DNA of 64,000 nucleotides from Paenibacillus lactis (GCF_017873605.1 NZ_JAGGKI010000020.1:1-64000), one strand, 5' to 3'. Counted from the stretch's first letter, positions 43,045 to 53,405 are shown. Numbers and translations are program-made. The notes: generated from the sequence alone by a model not told the origin.

Positions 43045-43713
43045 ATGGCAAAGCAAAAATATTACGTGGTCTGGGTCGGCAAAGTTCCCGGCATTTATAC
43101 AAGCTGGGCCGAGTGCCAGCAGCAGGTGAATCAATATACGGGCGCAAAGTTCAAGGCGTTCGAATCTAGAAGCGAAGCGGAGCAGGCCTTTGCCGCAGGA
43201 TATAAAAACTACTGGGGACAATCCTCGGCCGGACAGGGAAGCGCGGGAGCCGGAGGAAGCGCGGGATATAAGCGCAGCCGCTCCATGGCGGCGGAGGATC
43301 CGGGCGAGATCGACTATGACAGCATCTCGGTTGATGTGGGAACACGGGGTAATCCCGGACCGGTCGAATATAAAGGCGTAGATACCCGAACGGGGGACAT
43401 CCTCTTCTCCTGCGGGCCGATTGCGAAGGGCACCAATAATCTCGGCGAGTTTCTGGCGATCGTCCACGCCCTGGCCTATCTGAAGAAGATCGGCAGCAGC
43501 AAGACGGTGTACAGCGATTCCCTGAACGCGATCAAATGGGTGAAGCAGAAGAAGGTGGTGTCGACGCTGCCGAGGGACGCCTCCACCAAGGAAATCTGGG
43601 ATCTGGTGGATCGCGCCGAAAGCTGGCTGCGTAACAATACGTATTCCAACAAGCTGCTCAAGTGGCAGACCAAGAGCTGGGGAGAAATTAAAGCCGACTA
43701 CGGGCGTAAATAA
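43045..43713 (+). CDS. rnhA: Ribonuclease H1-type protein with N-terminal hybrid-binding domain
   Basis: A 222-residue protein that should degrade RNA in RNA-DNA hybrids. The N-terminal hybrid-binding (viroplasmin-like) domain is KYYVVWVGKVPGIYTSWAEC through QVNQYTGAKFKAFESRSEAE (about 5-50). A Gly/Ser/Ala linker follows. The RNase H domain (about 90-222) has the first Asp in SVDVGTRGNPGPVEYKG, Glu in NNLGEFLAIVHAL, Asp in VYSDSLNAIKWV, and a late Asp in EIKADYGRK, so all four acidic residues are likely present. It lacks the usual DGS but keeps DVG. It begins one base after the YqkK-like stop, which suggests coupling. Confidence 0.9.
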   Translation: MAKQKYYVVWVGKVPGIYTSWAECQQQVNQYTGAKFKAFESRSEAEQAFAAGYKNYWGQSSAGQGSAGAGGSAGYKRSRSMAAEDPGEIDYDSISVDVGTRGNPGPVEYKGVDTRTGDILFSCGPIAKGTNNLGEFLAIVHALAYLKKIGSSKTVYSDSLNAIKWVKQKKVVSTLPRDASTKEIWDLVDRAESWLRNNTYSNKLLKWQTKSWGEIKADYGRK

Positions 43714-43740
43714 ATAGAGACATCAGGAGGAGGCCATACA

Positions 43741-44523
43741 ATGAAGTATAAAGCCGTTTTTTTCGACATTGACGGAACACTTGTTAATGAAGAGAAGGAA
43801 ATTCCGCAGGATACGATCGAGGCGATTGCACAGCTGAAGGAGAGCGGCATCGATGTATTTATTGCAACCGGGCGGGCGCCTTATTATTTTCAGCACTATG
43901 CGAAGCCGCTCGGCATCGATTCCTTTGTCAGCTTTAACGGCTCTTATGTCGTGTACAAAGGAAAAGTCGTGCATGAGCACCCGATTCCGGAAAAAACGCT
44001 GGAATTGCTGGAAAGCACCGCGCTTGCGAACAACCATCCAATCGTGATGCAGGGGGCTGAAGCAGGGTATGCCAACTACGAGGAGCATCCGTTCGTTGCC
44101 GAATCGTTCCATGATCTGCGGGTCGAGGTGCCCGGCTACAGAAGCAGCTACTGGAAGGAGGCGAAGGTGTACCAAGCGCTGCTGTATTGCGAAGCTCACG
44201 AGGAATCGCTGTACACGTCGGCCGAAGCTCCGTTCGGTAACCTGAACTTCGTGCGTTGGCATCGGGTGGCGATGGACGTCATTCCGGGAGGCGGCTCGAA
44301 AGCGAAGGGGATTGAAGCGGTGCTGAAGCATCTTGGAATTACCCCGGCCGAAGCCGTAGCGTTCGGGGACGGGTTGAACGATAAAGAAATGCTGGCGTAC
44401 GTCGGGCTCGGCATCGCCATGGGCAATGCGCACGAAGAGGTGAAGCCGCTGGCCGATTTCGTCACCAAGCATGTGAACGAAGGCGGCATTCGCCATGGGC
44501 TGCGGCATGCGGGATTGATTTAA
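43741..44523 (+). CDS. Cof-type HAD hydrolase
   Basis: A 260-residue HAD-superfamily (IIB, Cof subfamily) phosphatase. Motif I FFDIDGTLVNEEKEIP at the start with the nucleophile Asp9, motif II ATGRAP near 41, the Lys motif GGGSKAKGIEAVLKHLGI near 183, and motifs III/IV AFGDGLNDKEMLAYVGLGIA near 207. Sugar phosphates, FMN or phospholipid-derived substrates are possible. AGGAGGAGG precedes the ATG. It lies 27 bases after RNase H and ends the transcript. Confidence 0.93.
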   Translation: MKYKAVFFDIDGTLVNEEKEIPQDTIEAIAQLKESGIDVFIATGRAPYYFQHYAKPLGIDSFVSFNGSYVVYKGKVVHEHPIPEKTLELLESTALANNHPIVMQGAEAGYANYEEHPFVAESFHDLRVEVPGYRSSYWKEAKVYQALLYCEAHEESLYTSAEAPFGNLNFVRWHRVAMDVIPGGGSKAKGIEAVLKHLGITPAEAVAFGDGLNDKEMLAYVGLGIAMGNAHEEVKPLADFVTKHVNEGGIRHGLRHAGLI

Positions 44524-44524
44524 G

Positions 44525-44563
44525 GAAGCCAAGGGCAGGGGATAGCTGTCCTTGGCTTTTTTA
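44525..44563 (+). terminator. Terminator after the HAD gene
   Basis: AAGCCAAGG pairs with CCTTGGCTT, then TTTTAT. Confidence 0.85.
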
Positions 44564-44723
44564 TATAGATATGCTCATATTCGGAACAGCTGGATCAGAT
44601 ACAAGAGAACTGCCGCATCCCAAGTTTTTGTTTTTCTGCAGCCGTCTCATCGTTCCAACACGGATACTCCATCGGCCCAATGGCCGTCACGGCGTATGAT
44701 GCGAAAAAATCCATGCCACAGTA

Positions 44724-44802
44724 TGTGGATAAACGTTGCGCCTCGCGGAGAGGAACTTGAATTCCGCTGTGCATAACATCGCTAAAAAGTTCGTTATACA
44801 CA
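44724..44802. promoter_or_regulatory. Cluster of three perfect DnaA boxes
   Basis: Three matches to TTATNCACA lie within 79 bases: minus-strand TTATCCACA at 44724-44732, minus-strand TTATGCACA at 44768-44776, and plus-strand TTATACACA at 44794-44802. More distant near-matches follow (TTATGAACA at 44806). No gene or coding frame is seen in 44564-44959, and no dnaA/dnaN is nearby, so this is not oriC by context. It could be a DnaA-titration or regulatory cluster. Confidence 0.65.
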
Positions 44803-44959
44803 GAGTTATGAACATCATCCACGGATGCTATGGATATTTGAGCGCCCAGGCGCTATTAGAGGGGGGAGTTATCCCGGATTTGTGAACAAATGTGGAAAAG
44901 TGCAAGGATAACAAAGCGAATGGGCGGCTCGCCCAGAAAGTTATCCCCATCCTCGCTTG

Positions 44960-45850
44960 TCATTCCGCCTCATGCACCTGCTTGTAATATTGGTTCGGGG
45001 AGATCCCTACATATTTTTTGAATACTTTGCTGAAATAGAACGGGTCGTCCAGGCCGGTTAAATATCCGATCTCCCCGAAGCTCAGATGGGTGGCCTCGAT
45101 CAGTTCCTTAGCATGGTTGATGCGGACCTGGTTCACGTAGCGCATGATCGTATGGCCCGTGAGCTTCGCAAATACTCGGTTCATATAGTCGTAGTTGCAT
45201 TCAAAACGCTGCTCGATGTCGGCGCTCGTGATTTTCTCGGCGTAGTGCTCATGAATATAATCCAGAAGGGCATGCACTTTCATGTAGGTTTTGGTATACG
45301 GACTGTTCTGCTCCAGCTCATCGAACAGGCTGTGGCGCGACAGCTCGATCAGCATCTCCATGAATTTCAAGGCGGTCATGGTGCGGTTAAAATGCTTCCG
45401 CCGATAGAGCTGCAGCATTTCTCCCAGCGCGTGAACCATATGATGGAGACTCTTCTTCTGCGTCAAGGAGCAGTTCTTCGGAAAATATAGCTTCCTGCTC
45501 CCGTTTCCGCCGCCAGGGGCCTGGCTGTTTGTCATGATCCACTGCTCGGCCAGCAGCGAAAGCGGCTGCTCCGGCACGGCCTCGATGCAGGGATGCTCGA
45601 AGTGGATATAGTAGTAATCGCATGTATGCTTCTCGATTCCTTCATGGTCGACATGCGGCTCCAGCACGAGCAAATCGCCTTTTCGCAGGATGTAAGGGAT
45701 TCCGTTCTCCCGAATATGAAGCTCGCCCTTCTTGATGAAATAAAGGATGTATTCATGCGTGTTCCGTTTGAAATGGATCCAGGGATTTTTGTATGAGACA
45801 AAGCCCATCAGCTTGATTCTCGGCACGTAATCGGCATTCATCACCAGCAT
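44960..45850 (-). CDS. AraC family transcriptional regulator
   Basis: A 296-residue regulator. The N-terminal half is a cupin-type sensor (YILYFIKKGELHIRENGIPY, then LRKGDLLVLEPHVDHEG). The C-terminal double HTH spans about 195-292: ITSADIEQRFECNYDYMNRV, FAKLTGHTIMRYVNQVRINH, and the second motif LTGLDDPFYFSKVFKKYVGI followed by SPNQYYK. ATG 45850 has AAAGGGTG 8 bases before it. Divergent from the Gfo/Idh-ThuA pair 130 bases away, so that pair is the probable target and a sugar or derivative the probable signal. Confidence 0.9.
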   Translation of the reverse strand: MLVMNADYVPRIKLMGFVSYKNPWIHFKRNTHEYILYFIKKGELHIRENGIPYILRKGDLLVLEPHVDHEGIEKHTCDYYYIHFEHPCIEAVPEQPLSLLAEQWIMTNSQAPGGGNGSRKLYFPKNCSLTQKKSLHHMVHALGEMLQLYRRKHFNRTMTALKFMEMLIELSRHSLFDELEQNSPYTKTYMKVHALLDYIHEHYAEKITSADIEQRFECNYDYMNRVFAKLTGHTIMRYVNQVRINHAKELIEATHLSFGEIGYLTGLDDPFYFSKVFKKYVGISPNQYYKQVHEAE

Positions 45851-45983
45851 GGAAATGCACCCTTTCCAATGACGCGAAGTCGTTTTTGTACAAAAAGAGT
45901 AACTTTCACACATTCCCGTTCATTGTAACACAGCCTATACTCATGGTGAATGAAACGAAGGACGTACAGGAGGATGGTTCACC

Positions 45984-47048
45984 GTGACACTCAGAATAGG
46001 CGTGATCGGTTTAGGCGGAATCTCAGGCGCCCATATCGCCGGTATTCTGGCCAGTCCTGATGCCGAAGTGTGGGCGATCTGCGACAGCAGCGAGGAGGCG
46101 CTTCAGGCGAAGGGCGACCAGCTCGGCGTGCCGGAGTCGCGCCGGTATCTGCATCATGAAGCGCTGCTGGCCGATCCGAACGTGGATGCCGTTACGATCG
46201 GAACGCCGAATCACAATCATTATACGATCGCTTATGCGGCGATCAAGCACCGGAAGCCGTTTGCGCTCGAAAAGCCCGTCGCTTTGGACACCAGGGAAGC
46301 GGCGATGCTTAAGGATTTGCTCCTTCAGGACGAACTGCCGCATATGATTTGCTTCTCCTACCGGTATAAGGCCGCCGTCCGCTATGCCAAGTTTCTGATC
46401 GAGCAGGGCAAGCTTGGCGCGATCCGCCATGTGTACAGCCAATACTTGCAGAGCTGGGCGATCCCGGAGCAGCTGCCGCTGGTGTGGCGGTTTCGGAAGG
46501 CATTTTCCGGATCGGGTGCTTTAGGCGATTTGGGATCGCATATACTCGATATGGAGCGGTTCCTTGTCGGGGATGTGGAGCGGGTGTTCTCCGATGCCGG
46601 CACGATCATCCGGCAGAGGGAGCTTCCGGAAGGCGGGGGACAAGGCCCGGTCGACGTCGATGATTACTGCCACGTCCTTGCCCGTATGGAAGGAGGCATC
46701 TCCTCGACGATGACGATCTCCAGATTCGCTTACGGCCGGGGCAATTACCAGCAGCTTGAGATTTATGGCGAGAAGGGAGCTCTGGTCTATAACCTGGAGG
46801 AAGCGGACAGCTTATACGTGAATCTGGCGGATGAAGGGGATACCGGCTTCCGGAAGGTCGACATTCCAAGGGAATATCAGGCGGATCAGATGCAGGCATT
46901 TTTCAATGTCGTGAACGGGAAGGGAGACGGATTGGACGCGACGATGACGGACGGATACATCAATCAGAGAACGATCGACGCGATCATCCAGTCCTTCACG
47001 GAGGAACGGTGGATACCGATAACCAAGGAGGTTTCAGCAATTGGCTAA
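45984..47048 (+). CDS. Gfo/Idh/MocA family oxidoreductase
   Basis: A 354-residue NAD(P)-dependent sugar dehydrogenase. The N-terminal Rossmann motif is [17 protein letters not shown]; the EKP motif is in [15 protein letters not shown] near residue 93; [20 protein letters not shown] near 177 carries the HxxD-like catalytic region. Substrate is probably a cyclic polyol, inositol or sugar derivative. Start GTG 45984, preceded by AGGAGG. The following ThuA-like gene overlaps by 8 bases, so both are translated together; both are divergent from an AraC regulator. Confidence 0.93.
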   Translation: MTLRIGVIGLGGISGAHIAGILASPDAEVWAICDSSEEALQAKGDQLGVPESRRYLHHEALLADPNVDAVTIGTPNHNHYTIAYAAIKHRKPFALEKPVALDTREAAMLKDLLLQDELPHMICFSYRYKAAVRYAKFLIEQGKLGAIRHVYSQYLQSWAIPEQLPLVWRFRKAFSGSGALGDLGSHILDMERFLVGDVERVFSDAGTIIRQRELPEGGGQGPVDVDDYCHVLARMEGGISSTMTISRFAYGRGNYQQLEIYGEKGALVYNLEEADSLYVNLADEGDTGFRKVDIPREYQADQMQAFFNVVNGKGDGLDATMTDGYINQRTIDAIIQSFTEERWIPITKEVSAIG

Positions 47049-47775
47049 TATCAACGTAACGGTATGGAATGAATTCAGACATGAACGGCATAATGAGGCG
47101 ATCGCAAGCATTTACCCGAAGGGGATTCATCAGGCGATCGCGGATTTTCTGGAGAAGGACGGTGAGCTGAAGGTGCGCACGGCCGTCCTCGACGATCCCG
47201 AGCATGGACTGACGGATGACGTGCTGGCGTCAACGGATGTCCTGCTCTGGTGGGGCCACGTGGCCCATGGGGAAGTGAGCGACGACATTGTGGAGAAGGT
47301 GCGCCAGCGCGTCTTGGACGGCATGGGGCTGATCGTCCTTCATTCGGGCCATGCATCGAAGATCTTCCAGCGTCTGCTCGGCACGAATACCGGGGCGCTC
47401 AAATGGCGGGATGACGGGGAGAAGGAGCGGCTGTGGGTGATCGATCCGAGCCATCCGATCGTCAGCGGACTTGGGGAATATATCGAGATTCCTAAGGAGG
47501 AGATGTACGGCGAGCGCTTTGAAATTCCGGCTCCGGATGAGCTCGTCTTTGTCTCCTGGTTCGAAGGCGGCGAGGTGTTCCGCAGCGGCTGCTGCTATAA
47601 ACGAGGGCGCGGCAAGCTGTTCTATTTCCGGCCGGGTCATGAGGCGTTCCCGACCTACTATCAGCCGGAAATTCAGCAGGTGATCACCAATGCCGTGCAT
47701 TGGGCGGCGCCGCTGCAAGGGTCGAAAACCTCCTACGGGCGTGTATCGCCGCTGGAATACAGCCATACGACATAA
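47041..47775 (+). CDS. ThuA-like protein
   Basis: A 244-residue ThuA-domain protein (class I glutamine amidotransferase-like fold, first known in trehalose utilisation). [20 protein letters not shown] at the start, [20 protein letters not shown] near 60, [20 protein letters not shown] near 95, and [20 protein letters not shown] near 180 are conserved. The catalytic chemistry of the family is not well established; it may form or modify 3-keto-sugars with Gfo/Idh enzymes. Start TTG 47041, preceded by AAGGAGG. Confidence 0.9.
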   Translation: MANINVTVWNEFRHERHNEAIASIYPKGIHQAIADFLEKDGELKVRTAVLDDPEHGLTDDVLASTDVLLWWGHVAHGEVSDDIVEKVRQRVLDGMGLIVLHSGHASKIFQRLLGTNTGALKWRDDGEKERLWVIDPSHPIVSGLGEYIEIPKEEMYGERFEIPAPDELVFVSWFEGGEVFRSGCCYKRGRGKLFYFRPGHEAFPTYYQPEIQQVITNAVHWAAPLQGSKTSYGRVSPLEYSHTT

Positions 47776-47815
47776 CATCCAGCAGCCAAAATCCAATGGA
47801 TCTAATGAATATGCA

Positions 47816-47887
47816 GAGGCACCTGCTAAGGCGCGTTATTTTCTCGGGCATCCCGGTGAATAAGGCCCCCGCCAGGTGCTTTATTCT
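47816..47887 (+). terminator. Possible terminator after the ThuA gene
   Basis: AGGCACCTG pairs with CAGGTGCTTT across a long loop that has its own inner structure, then TTCTT. Weak. The rest of the gap to deoR shows no gene. Confidence 0.4.
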
Positions 47888-48035
47888 TGTCTGCAATAGG
47901 GTCGATTGATGGAACTATTCGGATTTACGTCATTAATCATTCATGCACTTAAGATAAACCGATATCGATATTTGCTCCGGAACGCTGTATAATGTACGAA
48001 AATTCGTAAACGACACGAGCAAAGTGGGTTGGAGC

Positions 48036-48977
48036 ATGGAACAGGACAAGCAGCGCCTCAGCATCGAGGCGGCAAGATTATATTATTTATCGGATTACAG
48101 CCAGCAGGACATTGCGGCAAGATTGGGCGTCTCCCGTCCGACGGTCTCCAGGCTGCTACAGCATGCCAAGGAGCAGGGATATGTGCAGATATCGATCGTG
48201 GATCCGCAGGAGGATCTGGATGCGCTGGGCGAACGCGTCAAGAAGCGGTACAAGCTGGATCAGGTGCTGGTGAGCTATTCGCCGATCAATGAATACCGGG
48301 AGATTCAGAAGCATATCAGCAGGAAAGCCGCCGACTATTTGCATGAAATCGTGAAGGACTCGGACATTATCGGCGTGACCTGGGGAACGACGATGCACGC
48401 GGTCGCGCTTCAGCTGCGGGACAAGCCGGTCCGCGGTGTCGAGGTAGTGCAGCTGAAGGGCGGCGTGAGCCATTCGCAGGTCAATACGTATGCCGCCGAG
48501 ACGGTTCATCTGTTTGCTGAGGCGTATCATACGCTGGCCCGGTATTTACCGCTTCCGGTCATTTTCGACAGCGTGGAGCTGAAGGAAATGGTGGAGAGGG
48601 ACCGTCATATTCAGCGTATCATTCAGCTTGGCAAACAGGCGAATATCGCGATCTTTACGGTCGGCACCGTCCATGAGGATGCGCTTCTCTTCCGGCTCGG
48701 CTATCTTAGCGAGGAGGAGCAGCAGCTGCTTGCGCGCGTCGGCGCCGGGGATATCTGCTCCCGCTTCTTTGATGCGAAGGGCCGGATATGCAGCGAAGAG
48801 ATCAACAACCGGACGGTGGGGATCGATCTGGAGGCTCTTCGGGACAAGGAGAGATCCATCCTTGTCGCCGGCGGAAGGAAGAAGCTGGCCGCGATTCGGG
48901 CGGCGCTGGTCGGAGGCTACGCGAACACGCTCGTCACGGATCAATTTACGGCGCAGGCGCTGCTCGGAACGGATTGA
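48036..48977 (+). CDS. deoR: Deoxyribonucleoside regulator DeoR (SorC family)
   Basis: A 313-residue SorC/DeoR-type regulator close to B. subtilis DeoR, which represses dra-nupC-pdp until deoxyribose-5-phosphate binds. The N-terminal HTH reads LSDYSQQDIAARLGVSRPTV then SRLLQHAKEQGYVQISIVDP; the sugar-binding domain has IIGVTWGTTMHAVALQLRDK near 108 and the C-terminal IDLEALRDKERSILVAGGRK near 260. Gene order deoR-deoC-nupC supports the name. Start ATG 48036, with TTGGAG just before it; GTG 48024 is possible. A strong terminator separates it from deoC. Confidence 0.93.
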   Translation: MEQDKQRLSIEAARLYYLSDYSQQDIAARLGVSRPTVSRLLQHAKEQGYVQISIVDPQEDLDALGERVKKRYKLDQVLVSYSPINEYREIQKHISRKAADYLHEIVKDSDIIGVTWGTTMHAVALQLRDKPVRGVEVVQLKGGVSHSQVNTYAAETVHLFAEAYHTLARYLPLPVIFDSVELKEMVERDRHIQRIIQLGKQANIAIFTVGTVHEDALLFRLGYLSEEEQQLLARVGAGDICSRFFDAKGRICSEEINNRTVGIDLEALRDKERSILVAGGRKKLAAIRAALVGGYANTLVTDQFTAQALLGTD

Positions 48978-49016
48978 ACGATAGGGAAGCTCGTTAAATG
49001 AATAGCTCGTAAAGAA

Positions 49017-49075
49017 AACCTTATGAACGGGGAAGAAGGCTTATGCGGCTAAGCTCCGGTTCATAAGGTTTTTTG
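49017..49075 (+). terminator. Terminator after deoR
   Basis: AACCTTATGAAC pairs perfectly with GTTCATAAGGTT, with inner structure, then TTTT. Confidence 0.85.
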
Positions 49076-49236
49076 CTGCGTCTGGCGCCTTCCATTTGAT
49101 CAAGCGGTGGTTAGTCTGATTATGTTTACCCGAACAGGGTATAGAGCATAATAAGCAGACTCCTGTGTAAGAAAATTCCTGTATGGAATGATCATCGAGT
49201 GGCGAACAATGATAAAGATCATTGCCATAAATCGGC

Positions 49237-49252
49237 ATGAACATAATTTCAT
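49237..49252. promoter_or_regulatory. Candidate DeoR operator before deoC
   Basis: ATGAACATAATTTCAT has arms ATGAA/TTCAT and resembles the B. subtilis DeoR operator ATTGAACAAAATTTCAAT. It lies 119 bases before deoC. Confidence 0.6.
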
Positions 49253-49370
49253 AAGGTGTTTTACATATGTTCAGAGCTGTGATATGATGGTTCCCGTTGA
49301 TAGGTTTTTGATAGAATGATAGCGCTTTACAGAGGGTTGGAAATGATGACGAAAAGGAGTGTTTTCAGCA

Positions 49371-50036
49371 ATGAATATTGCAGGAATGATTGATCATACG
49401 CTGCTCAAGGCGGACGCAACCGAGACAGAGATTCGGAGAATAACGGAAGAGGCCAAGAAGTATGAATTTGCTTCGGTATGCGTCAACCCCGGCTGGGTTA
49501 AATTTTGCGCCGAGCAGCTGGCAGGAACGAAGGTAAAGGTATGCACCGTCATCGGATTCCCGCTGGGTGCGACAACTTCGGCCGTCAAGGCTTTTGAAAC
49601 GAAGGATGCGATTGCCAACGGAGCCACTGAAGTGGACATGGTAATTAACATCGGCGCGCTGAAGGACGGCAATTACGAATTGGTGCAGAGCGACATTCAA
49701 TCCGTGGTGGATGCGGCGGCAGGCAAGGCGCTGGTCAAGGTCATTATCGAGACAAGCCTGCTCACGGATGAAGAAAAGGTGCGGGCATGCGAGCTGGCGG
49801 TTAAAGCCGGCGCGGATTATGTGAAGACCTCGACCGGCTTCTCGACCGGCGGCGCGACACCGGAGGACGTGGCTCTGATGCGGAAAACGGTGGGCGAGAG
49901 CACAGGCGTCAAAGCTTCCGGCGGCGTTCGCAGCAGAGAAGACATGGAGCGAATGATTGAAGCGGGCGCAACGCGCATCGGCGCGAGCTCGGGCGTTAAA
50001 ATTATGGAGGGCGGACAATCGACGTCATCCTATTAG
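49371..50036 (+). CDS. deoC: Deoxyribose-phosphate aldolase
   Basis: Splits 2-deoxyribose-5-phosphate into acetaldehyde and glyceraldehyde-3-phosphate. The 221 residues fit the family. [17 protein letters not shown] at the start, [11 protein letters not shown] near 38, [14 protein letters not shown] near 62, [14 protein letters not shown] near 124, and [18 protein letters not shown] near 152 with the Schiff-base Lys. [20 protein letters not shown] completes the barrel. Start ATG 49371, AAGGAG 11 bases before; GTG 49359 overlaps that site. First gene of the deo run; a DeoR-like operator is upstream. Confidence 0.97.
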   Translation: MNIAGMIDHTLLKADATETEIRRITEEAKKYEFASVCVNPGWVKFCAEQLAGTKVKVCTVIGFPLGATTSAVKAFETKDAIANGATEVDMVINIGALKDGNYELVQSDIQSVVDAAAGKALVKVIIETSLLTDEEKVRACELAVKAGADYVKTSTGFSTGGATPEDVALMRKTVGESTGVKASGGVRSREDMERMIEAGATRIGASSGVKIMEGGQSTSSY

Positions 50037-50230
50037 AGGTTGTTCTAAAAGTCTTTAGATCACGAAATGAATCAAGAAGTAACTCGGCATCGAATCTTGA
50101 ACTCTGCCGGACCTTCCGCTGAAAACTCGACTTATTGAACACGTTCTATTAAGGATCAGCTGCTAGAATTGGTGTTTCAGGCAATCTGTAATGTTCTACA
50201 AAAAAAATCACCTATGGGGGAACAACGAGG

Positions 50231-51409
50231 ATGAAATATTTAATCGCCATATTGGGCTTGCTGGTCGTTTTCGGTCTGGCGTTCATCATAAGCAACGATA
50301 AGCGGAACATCCGCTATCGTCCGCTGGCCGTCATGATTCTGCTTCAACTGATTCTCGGATTTATTTTGCTGAATACGGGCGTCGGTGAGTATCTTGTTAG
50401 AGGGATCGCCAATACCTTCGAGGCGCTGCTTGGATATGCAGGGGAAGGGATTGAATTCGTGTTCGGCGGGATTGCCAATGAAGGTGCCGGACCTTTCTTC
50501 CTCAATGTGCTGCTACCGATCGTGTTTATTTCCGCGTTGATTGGTATACTTCAATATATTAAGGTGCTTCCGTTTATCGTACGATATATCGGTTTGATCT
50601 TAAGCAAAATCAACGGTATGGGAAAGCTGGAATCCTATAATGCGGTAGCGTCGGCGATCCTTGGGCAATCCGAGGTGTTTATTTCGGTCAAGAAGCAGAT
50701 TGCGCGTATTCCGAAGCATCGGATGTATACGCTTTGCGCATCGGCCATGTCCACCGTGTCGATGTCCATCGTCGGTGCATACATGACGATGATCGAGCCG
50801 CGCTACGTCGTAACGGCGATTGTGTTGAACCTGTTTGGCGGATTTATTATTGCATCGATCGTCAACCCTTATAAGGTGGATAAAGATGAAGATATCCTGG
50901 AAGTTCAGGAGGAAGAGAAGCAGTCCTTCTTCGAAATGCTGGGCGAGTACATCATGGACGGCTTTAAGGTCGCCATCACGGTTGCGGCGATGCTTCTCGG
51001 ATTCGTTGCGCTCATCGCCATGATTAACGGGATCTTCAACCTCATCTTCGGGATTACGTTCCAGCAGCTGCTTGGATTTATTTTCGCTCCGATCGCCTTC
51101 GTTATGGGCGTACCTTGGACAGAAGCCGTGGATGCGGGCAGCATCATGGCTACCAAGCTGGTATCCAACGAATTTGTGGCGATGCTTGATCTGGGCAACT
51201 TTACGAACCTGTCCGAGCGTACAATCGGTATCGTATCGGTATTCCTCGTTTCCTTCGCGAACTTCTCCTCGATCGGCATTATTGCCGGAGCCGTCAAGGG
51301 CTTGAACGAGAAGCAGGGAAATGTGGTTGCGCGCTTCGGCTTGAAGCTGCTGTATGGTGCGACCTTGGTCAGCGTGCTCTCCGCTACCATTGCGGGCCTG
51401 TTCCTGTAG
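50231..51409 (+). CDS. nupC: Nucleoside permease NupC (concentrative)
   Basis: A 392-residue membrane transporter that imports nucleosides with protons or sodium. The CNT family pattern is clear: about ten helices, [20 protein letters not shown] near 78, [20 protein letters not shown] near 133, [20 protein letters not shown] near 165, [20 protein letters not shown] near 295, [20 protein letters not shown] near 318. GGGGGAAC and CGAGG precede the ATG. Located 194 bases after deoC; the gap holds no gene and no terminator is evident. Confidence 0.96.
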   Translation: MKYLIAILGLLVVFGLAFIISNDKRNIRYRPLAVMILLQLILGFILLNTGVGEYLVRGIANTFEALLGYAGEGIEFVFGGIANEGAGPFFLNVLLPIVFISALIGILQYIKVLPFIVRYIGLILSKINGMGKLESYNAVASAILGQSEVFISVKKQIARIPKHRMYTLCASAMSTVSMSIVGAYMTMIEPRYVVTAIVLNLFGGFIIASIVNPYKVDKDEDILEVQEEEKQSFFEMLGEYIMDGFKVAITVAAMLLGFVALIAMINGIFNLIFGITFQQLLGFIFAPIAFVMGVPWTEAVDAGSIMATKLVSNEFVAMLDLGNFTNLSERTIGIVSVFLVSFANFSSIGIIAGAVKGLNEKQGNVVARFGLKLLYGATLVSVLSATIAGLFL

Positions 51410-51493
51410 GACCGTCACAAACAAAACCATGGGAAGCACCGTAACCGTATGACTTTTGATGGAACATCAATTATGTTAAGGGGGAGCTTGGAT

Positions 51494-52678
51494 ATGGAAC
51501 GTTTCAAACGAATTCACCTGATCGTGCTTGACTCCGTCGGGATCGGCGAAGCGCCGGATGCGGCCGACTTCGATGATGTCGGTTCCGATACGCTTGGTCA
51601 TATCGCCCGGGAGTGCAAAGGACTGAACATGCCGAATATGGCTTCGCTCGGCCTGTCCAACATTCGTGAGATCGAAGGCATTCCCGCAGCCGATCAGCCG
51701 CGGGCATTTTATACCAAGATGCAGGAGGCTTCAAACGGCAAGGATACGATGACCGGCCACTGGGAGATCATGGGCCTGTACATCGATACCCCGTTCCGCG
51801 TGTTCCCGGAAGGGTTTCCGGATGAGCTCATTCAGCGCATTGAGCAGAAAACCGGCCGCAAAGTGATCGGCAACAAACCGGCCAGCGGCACCGAAATCAT
51901 TGCCGAGCTCGGCGAAGAGCATGTCAAGACCGGTGCTTTGATCATTTACACCTCCGCGGATTCCGTGCTCCAAATCGCCGCTCACGAGGACGTCGTTCCG
52001 CTTAAAGAGCTGTATGAAATCTGCGAATTTTGCCGCGAGATCACGCTGGAGGATCCTTATATGCTGGGCCGCATTATCGCCCGTCCGTTCGTCGGAGAGG
52101 CTGGCAGCTTCAAGCGCACCGCCAATCGTCATGACTATGCCCTTAAGCCGTTCGGCAGAACGACGATGAACGAGCTGAAGGATGCGGGCTTCGATGTGAT
52201 CGCCCTCGGCAAAATCTCGGATATTTATGATGGCGAAGGCATCACCAAGGCCGTGCGGACGGTGTCCAATATGGACGGAATGGATAAAATGATCCAAACC
52301 ATGGACGAGGAGTTTACCGGCCTCAGCTTCCTCAATCTGGTCGATTTCGATGCGGTGTACGGTCACCGCCGCGACCCGAAAGGTTACGGCCAGGCTCTGG
52401 AGGATTATGACAAGCGGCTTCCTGAAGTGTTCGATAAGATGACGGAGGAGGATCTGCTGATCATTACGGCCGATCACGGCAACGACCCGACCTATAAGGG
52501 AACGGACCACACGCGCGAATACGTGCCGCTTCTCGTATATTCGCCGCGCTTTGAACGGGGCGGGGAGCTGCCGCTTCGCCGTACCTTTGCCGATATCGGG
52601 GCTACCGTAGCGGACAACTTCGGCGTGAAGCTTCCGGACCACGGCACCAGCTTTTTGAACGAACTGCAAACCAATTGA
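51494..52678 (+). CDS. deoB: Phosphopentomutase
   Basis: Interconverts (deoxy)ribose-1-phosphate and 5-phosphate, linking nucleoside phosphorylases to DeoC. The 394 residues of the alkaline-phosphatase-fold enzyme carry [20 protein letters not shown] with metal Asp at the start, [13 protein letters not shown] with the phosphorylated Thr near 88, [15 protein letters not shown] near 285 and [20 protein letters not shown] near 325 with the metal ligands. Start ATG 51494, AAGGGGGAG upstream. Lies between nupC and deoD. Confidence 0.97.
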   Translation: MERFKRIHLIVLDSVGIGEAPDAADFDDVGSDTLGHIARECKGLNMPNMASLGLSNIREIEGIPAADQPRAFYTKMQEASNGKDTMTGHWEIMGLYIDTPFRVFPEGFPDELIQRIEQKTGRKVIGNKPASGTEIIAELGEEHVKTGALIIYTSADSVLQIAAHEDVVPLKELYEICEFCREITLEDPYMLGRIIARPFVGEAGSFKRTANRHDYALKPFGRTTMNELKDAGFDVIALGKISDIYDGEGITKAVRTVSNMDGMDKMIQTMDEEFTGLSFLNLVDFDAVYGHRRDPKGYGQALEDYDKRLPEVFDKMTEEDLLIITADHGNDPTYKGTDHTREYVPLLVYSPRFERGGELPLRRTFADIGATVADNFGVKLPDHGTSFLNELQTN

Positions 52679-52697
52679 ATGAGTGGAGGAATGGGAC

Positions 52698-53405
52698 ATG
52701 AGTACACATATTGGAGCGAAACCGGGCGAGATTGCGGAATCCATCCTGCTGCCGGGGGACCCGCTGCGGGCTAAATACATCGCCGACACGTACCTGGAAG
52801 ATGTGATCTGCTACAACGAAGTACGGGGGATGCTCGGATTTACGGGCACTTATAAAGGCAAACGCGTATCGGTCCAAGGCACCGGCATGGGTGTGCCGTC
52901 CATTGCGATTTACGTGAACGAGCTGATCCGGGAGTACGGCGTCAAAAACCTGTTTCGGGTCGGTACTTGCGGCGCAATGCAGGAGCATGTCCACGTCCGC
53001 GACGTCATTCTCGCCCAGGCGGCGTGCTCGGATTCCGGCATGAACCGCCACCACTTTAACGGCTACGATTATTCGCCGATTGCCAGCTTCCCGCTGCTGC
53101 TCGGAGCGTATGAGCGCGGAAAGGAAAAAGGGCTCAATATGCATGTCGGCAATATTTTTACATCGGATGTGTTCTACCGCGAGGACAAATCGGTCGTTGA
53201 GAAGCTGATGCAGCATGGCGTGCTTGGCGTGGAGATGGAGACGACGGCGCTCTACACGATTGCCGCAAGATACGGCGTCAATGCCTTGACGATTCTGACG
53301 GTAAGCGACCATCTGCTGACTGGGGAAGAGACGTCCTCCGAGGAGCGCCAAACGACGTTTAACGACATGATGGAAGTCGCGCTGGATACGGCGATATCCT
53401 TATAA
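52698..53405 (+). CDS. deoD: Purine-nucleoside phosphorylase DeoD-type
   Basis: A 235-residue hexameric phosphorylase that cleaves purine (deoxy)nucleosides with phosphate. Signatures: [20 protein letters not shown] at the start, [20 protein letters not shown] near 87, [20 protein letters not shown] near 175 with the ribose-binding MEME-like site, and [19 protein letters not shown] near 197 with the catalytic Asp. GGAGGAA precedes ATG 52698. It begins 19 bases after deoB. Confidence 0.97.
   Translation: MSTHIGAKPGEIAESILLPGDPLRAKYIADTYLEDVICYNEVRGMLGFTGTYKGKRVSVQGTGMGVPSIAIYVNELIREYGVKNLFRVGTCGAMQEHVHVRDVILAQAACSDSGMNRHHFNGYDYSPIASFPLLLGAYERGKEKGLNMHVGNIFTSDVFYREDKSVVEKLMQHGVLGVEMETTALYTIAARYGVNALTILTVSDHLLTGEETSSEERQTTFNDMMEVALDTAISL

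Noticed and set aside
44724-44802. Chromosomal origin oriC
   Set aside because: DnaA boxes are present but dnaA, dnaN, rpmH or gyrase genes are absent and no AT-rich unwinding element is clear.
49317-49331. cre site before deoC (TGATAGCGCTTTACA)
   Set aside because: The symmetry has one extra base compared with the 14-base CcpA consensus, so not called.
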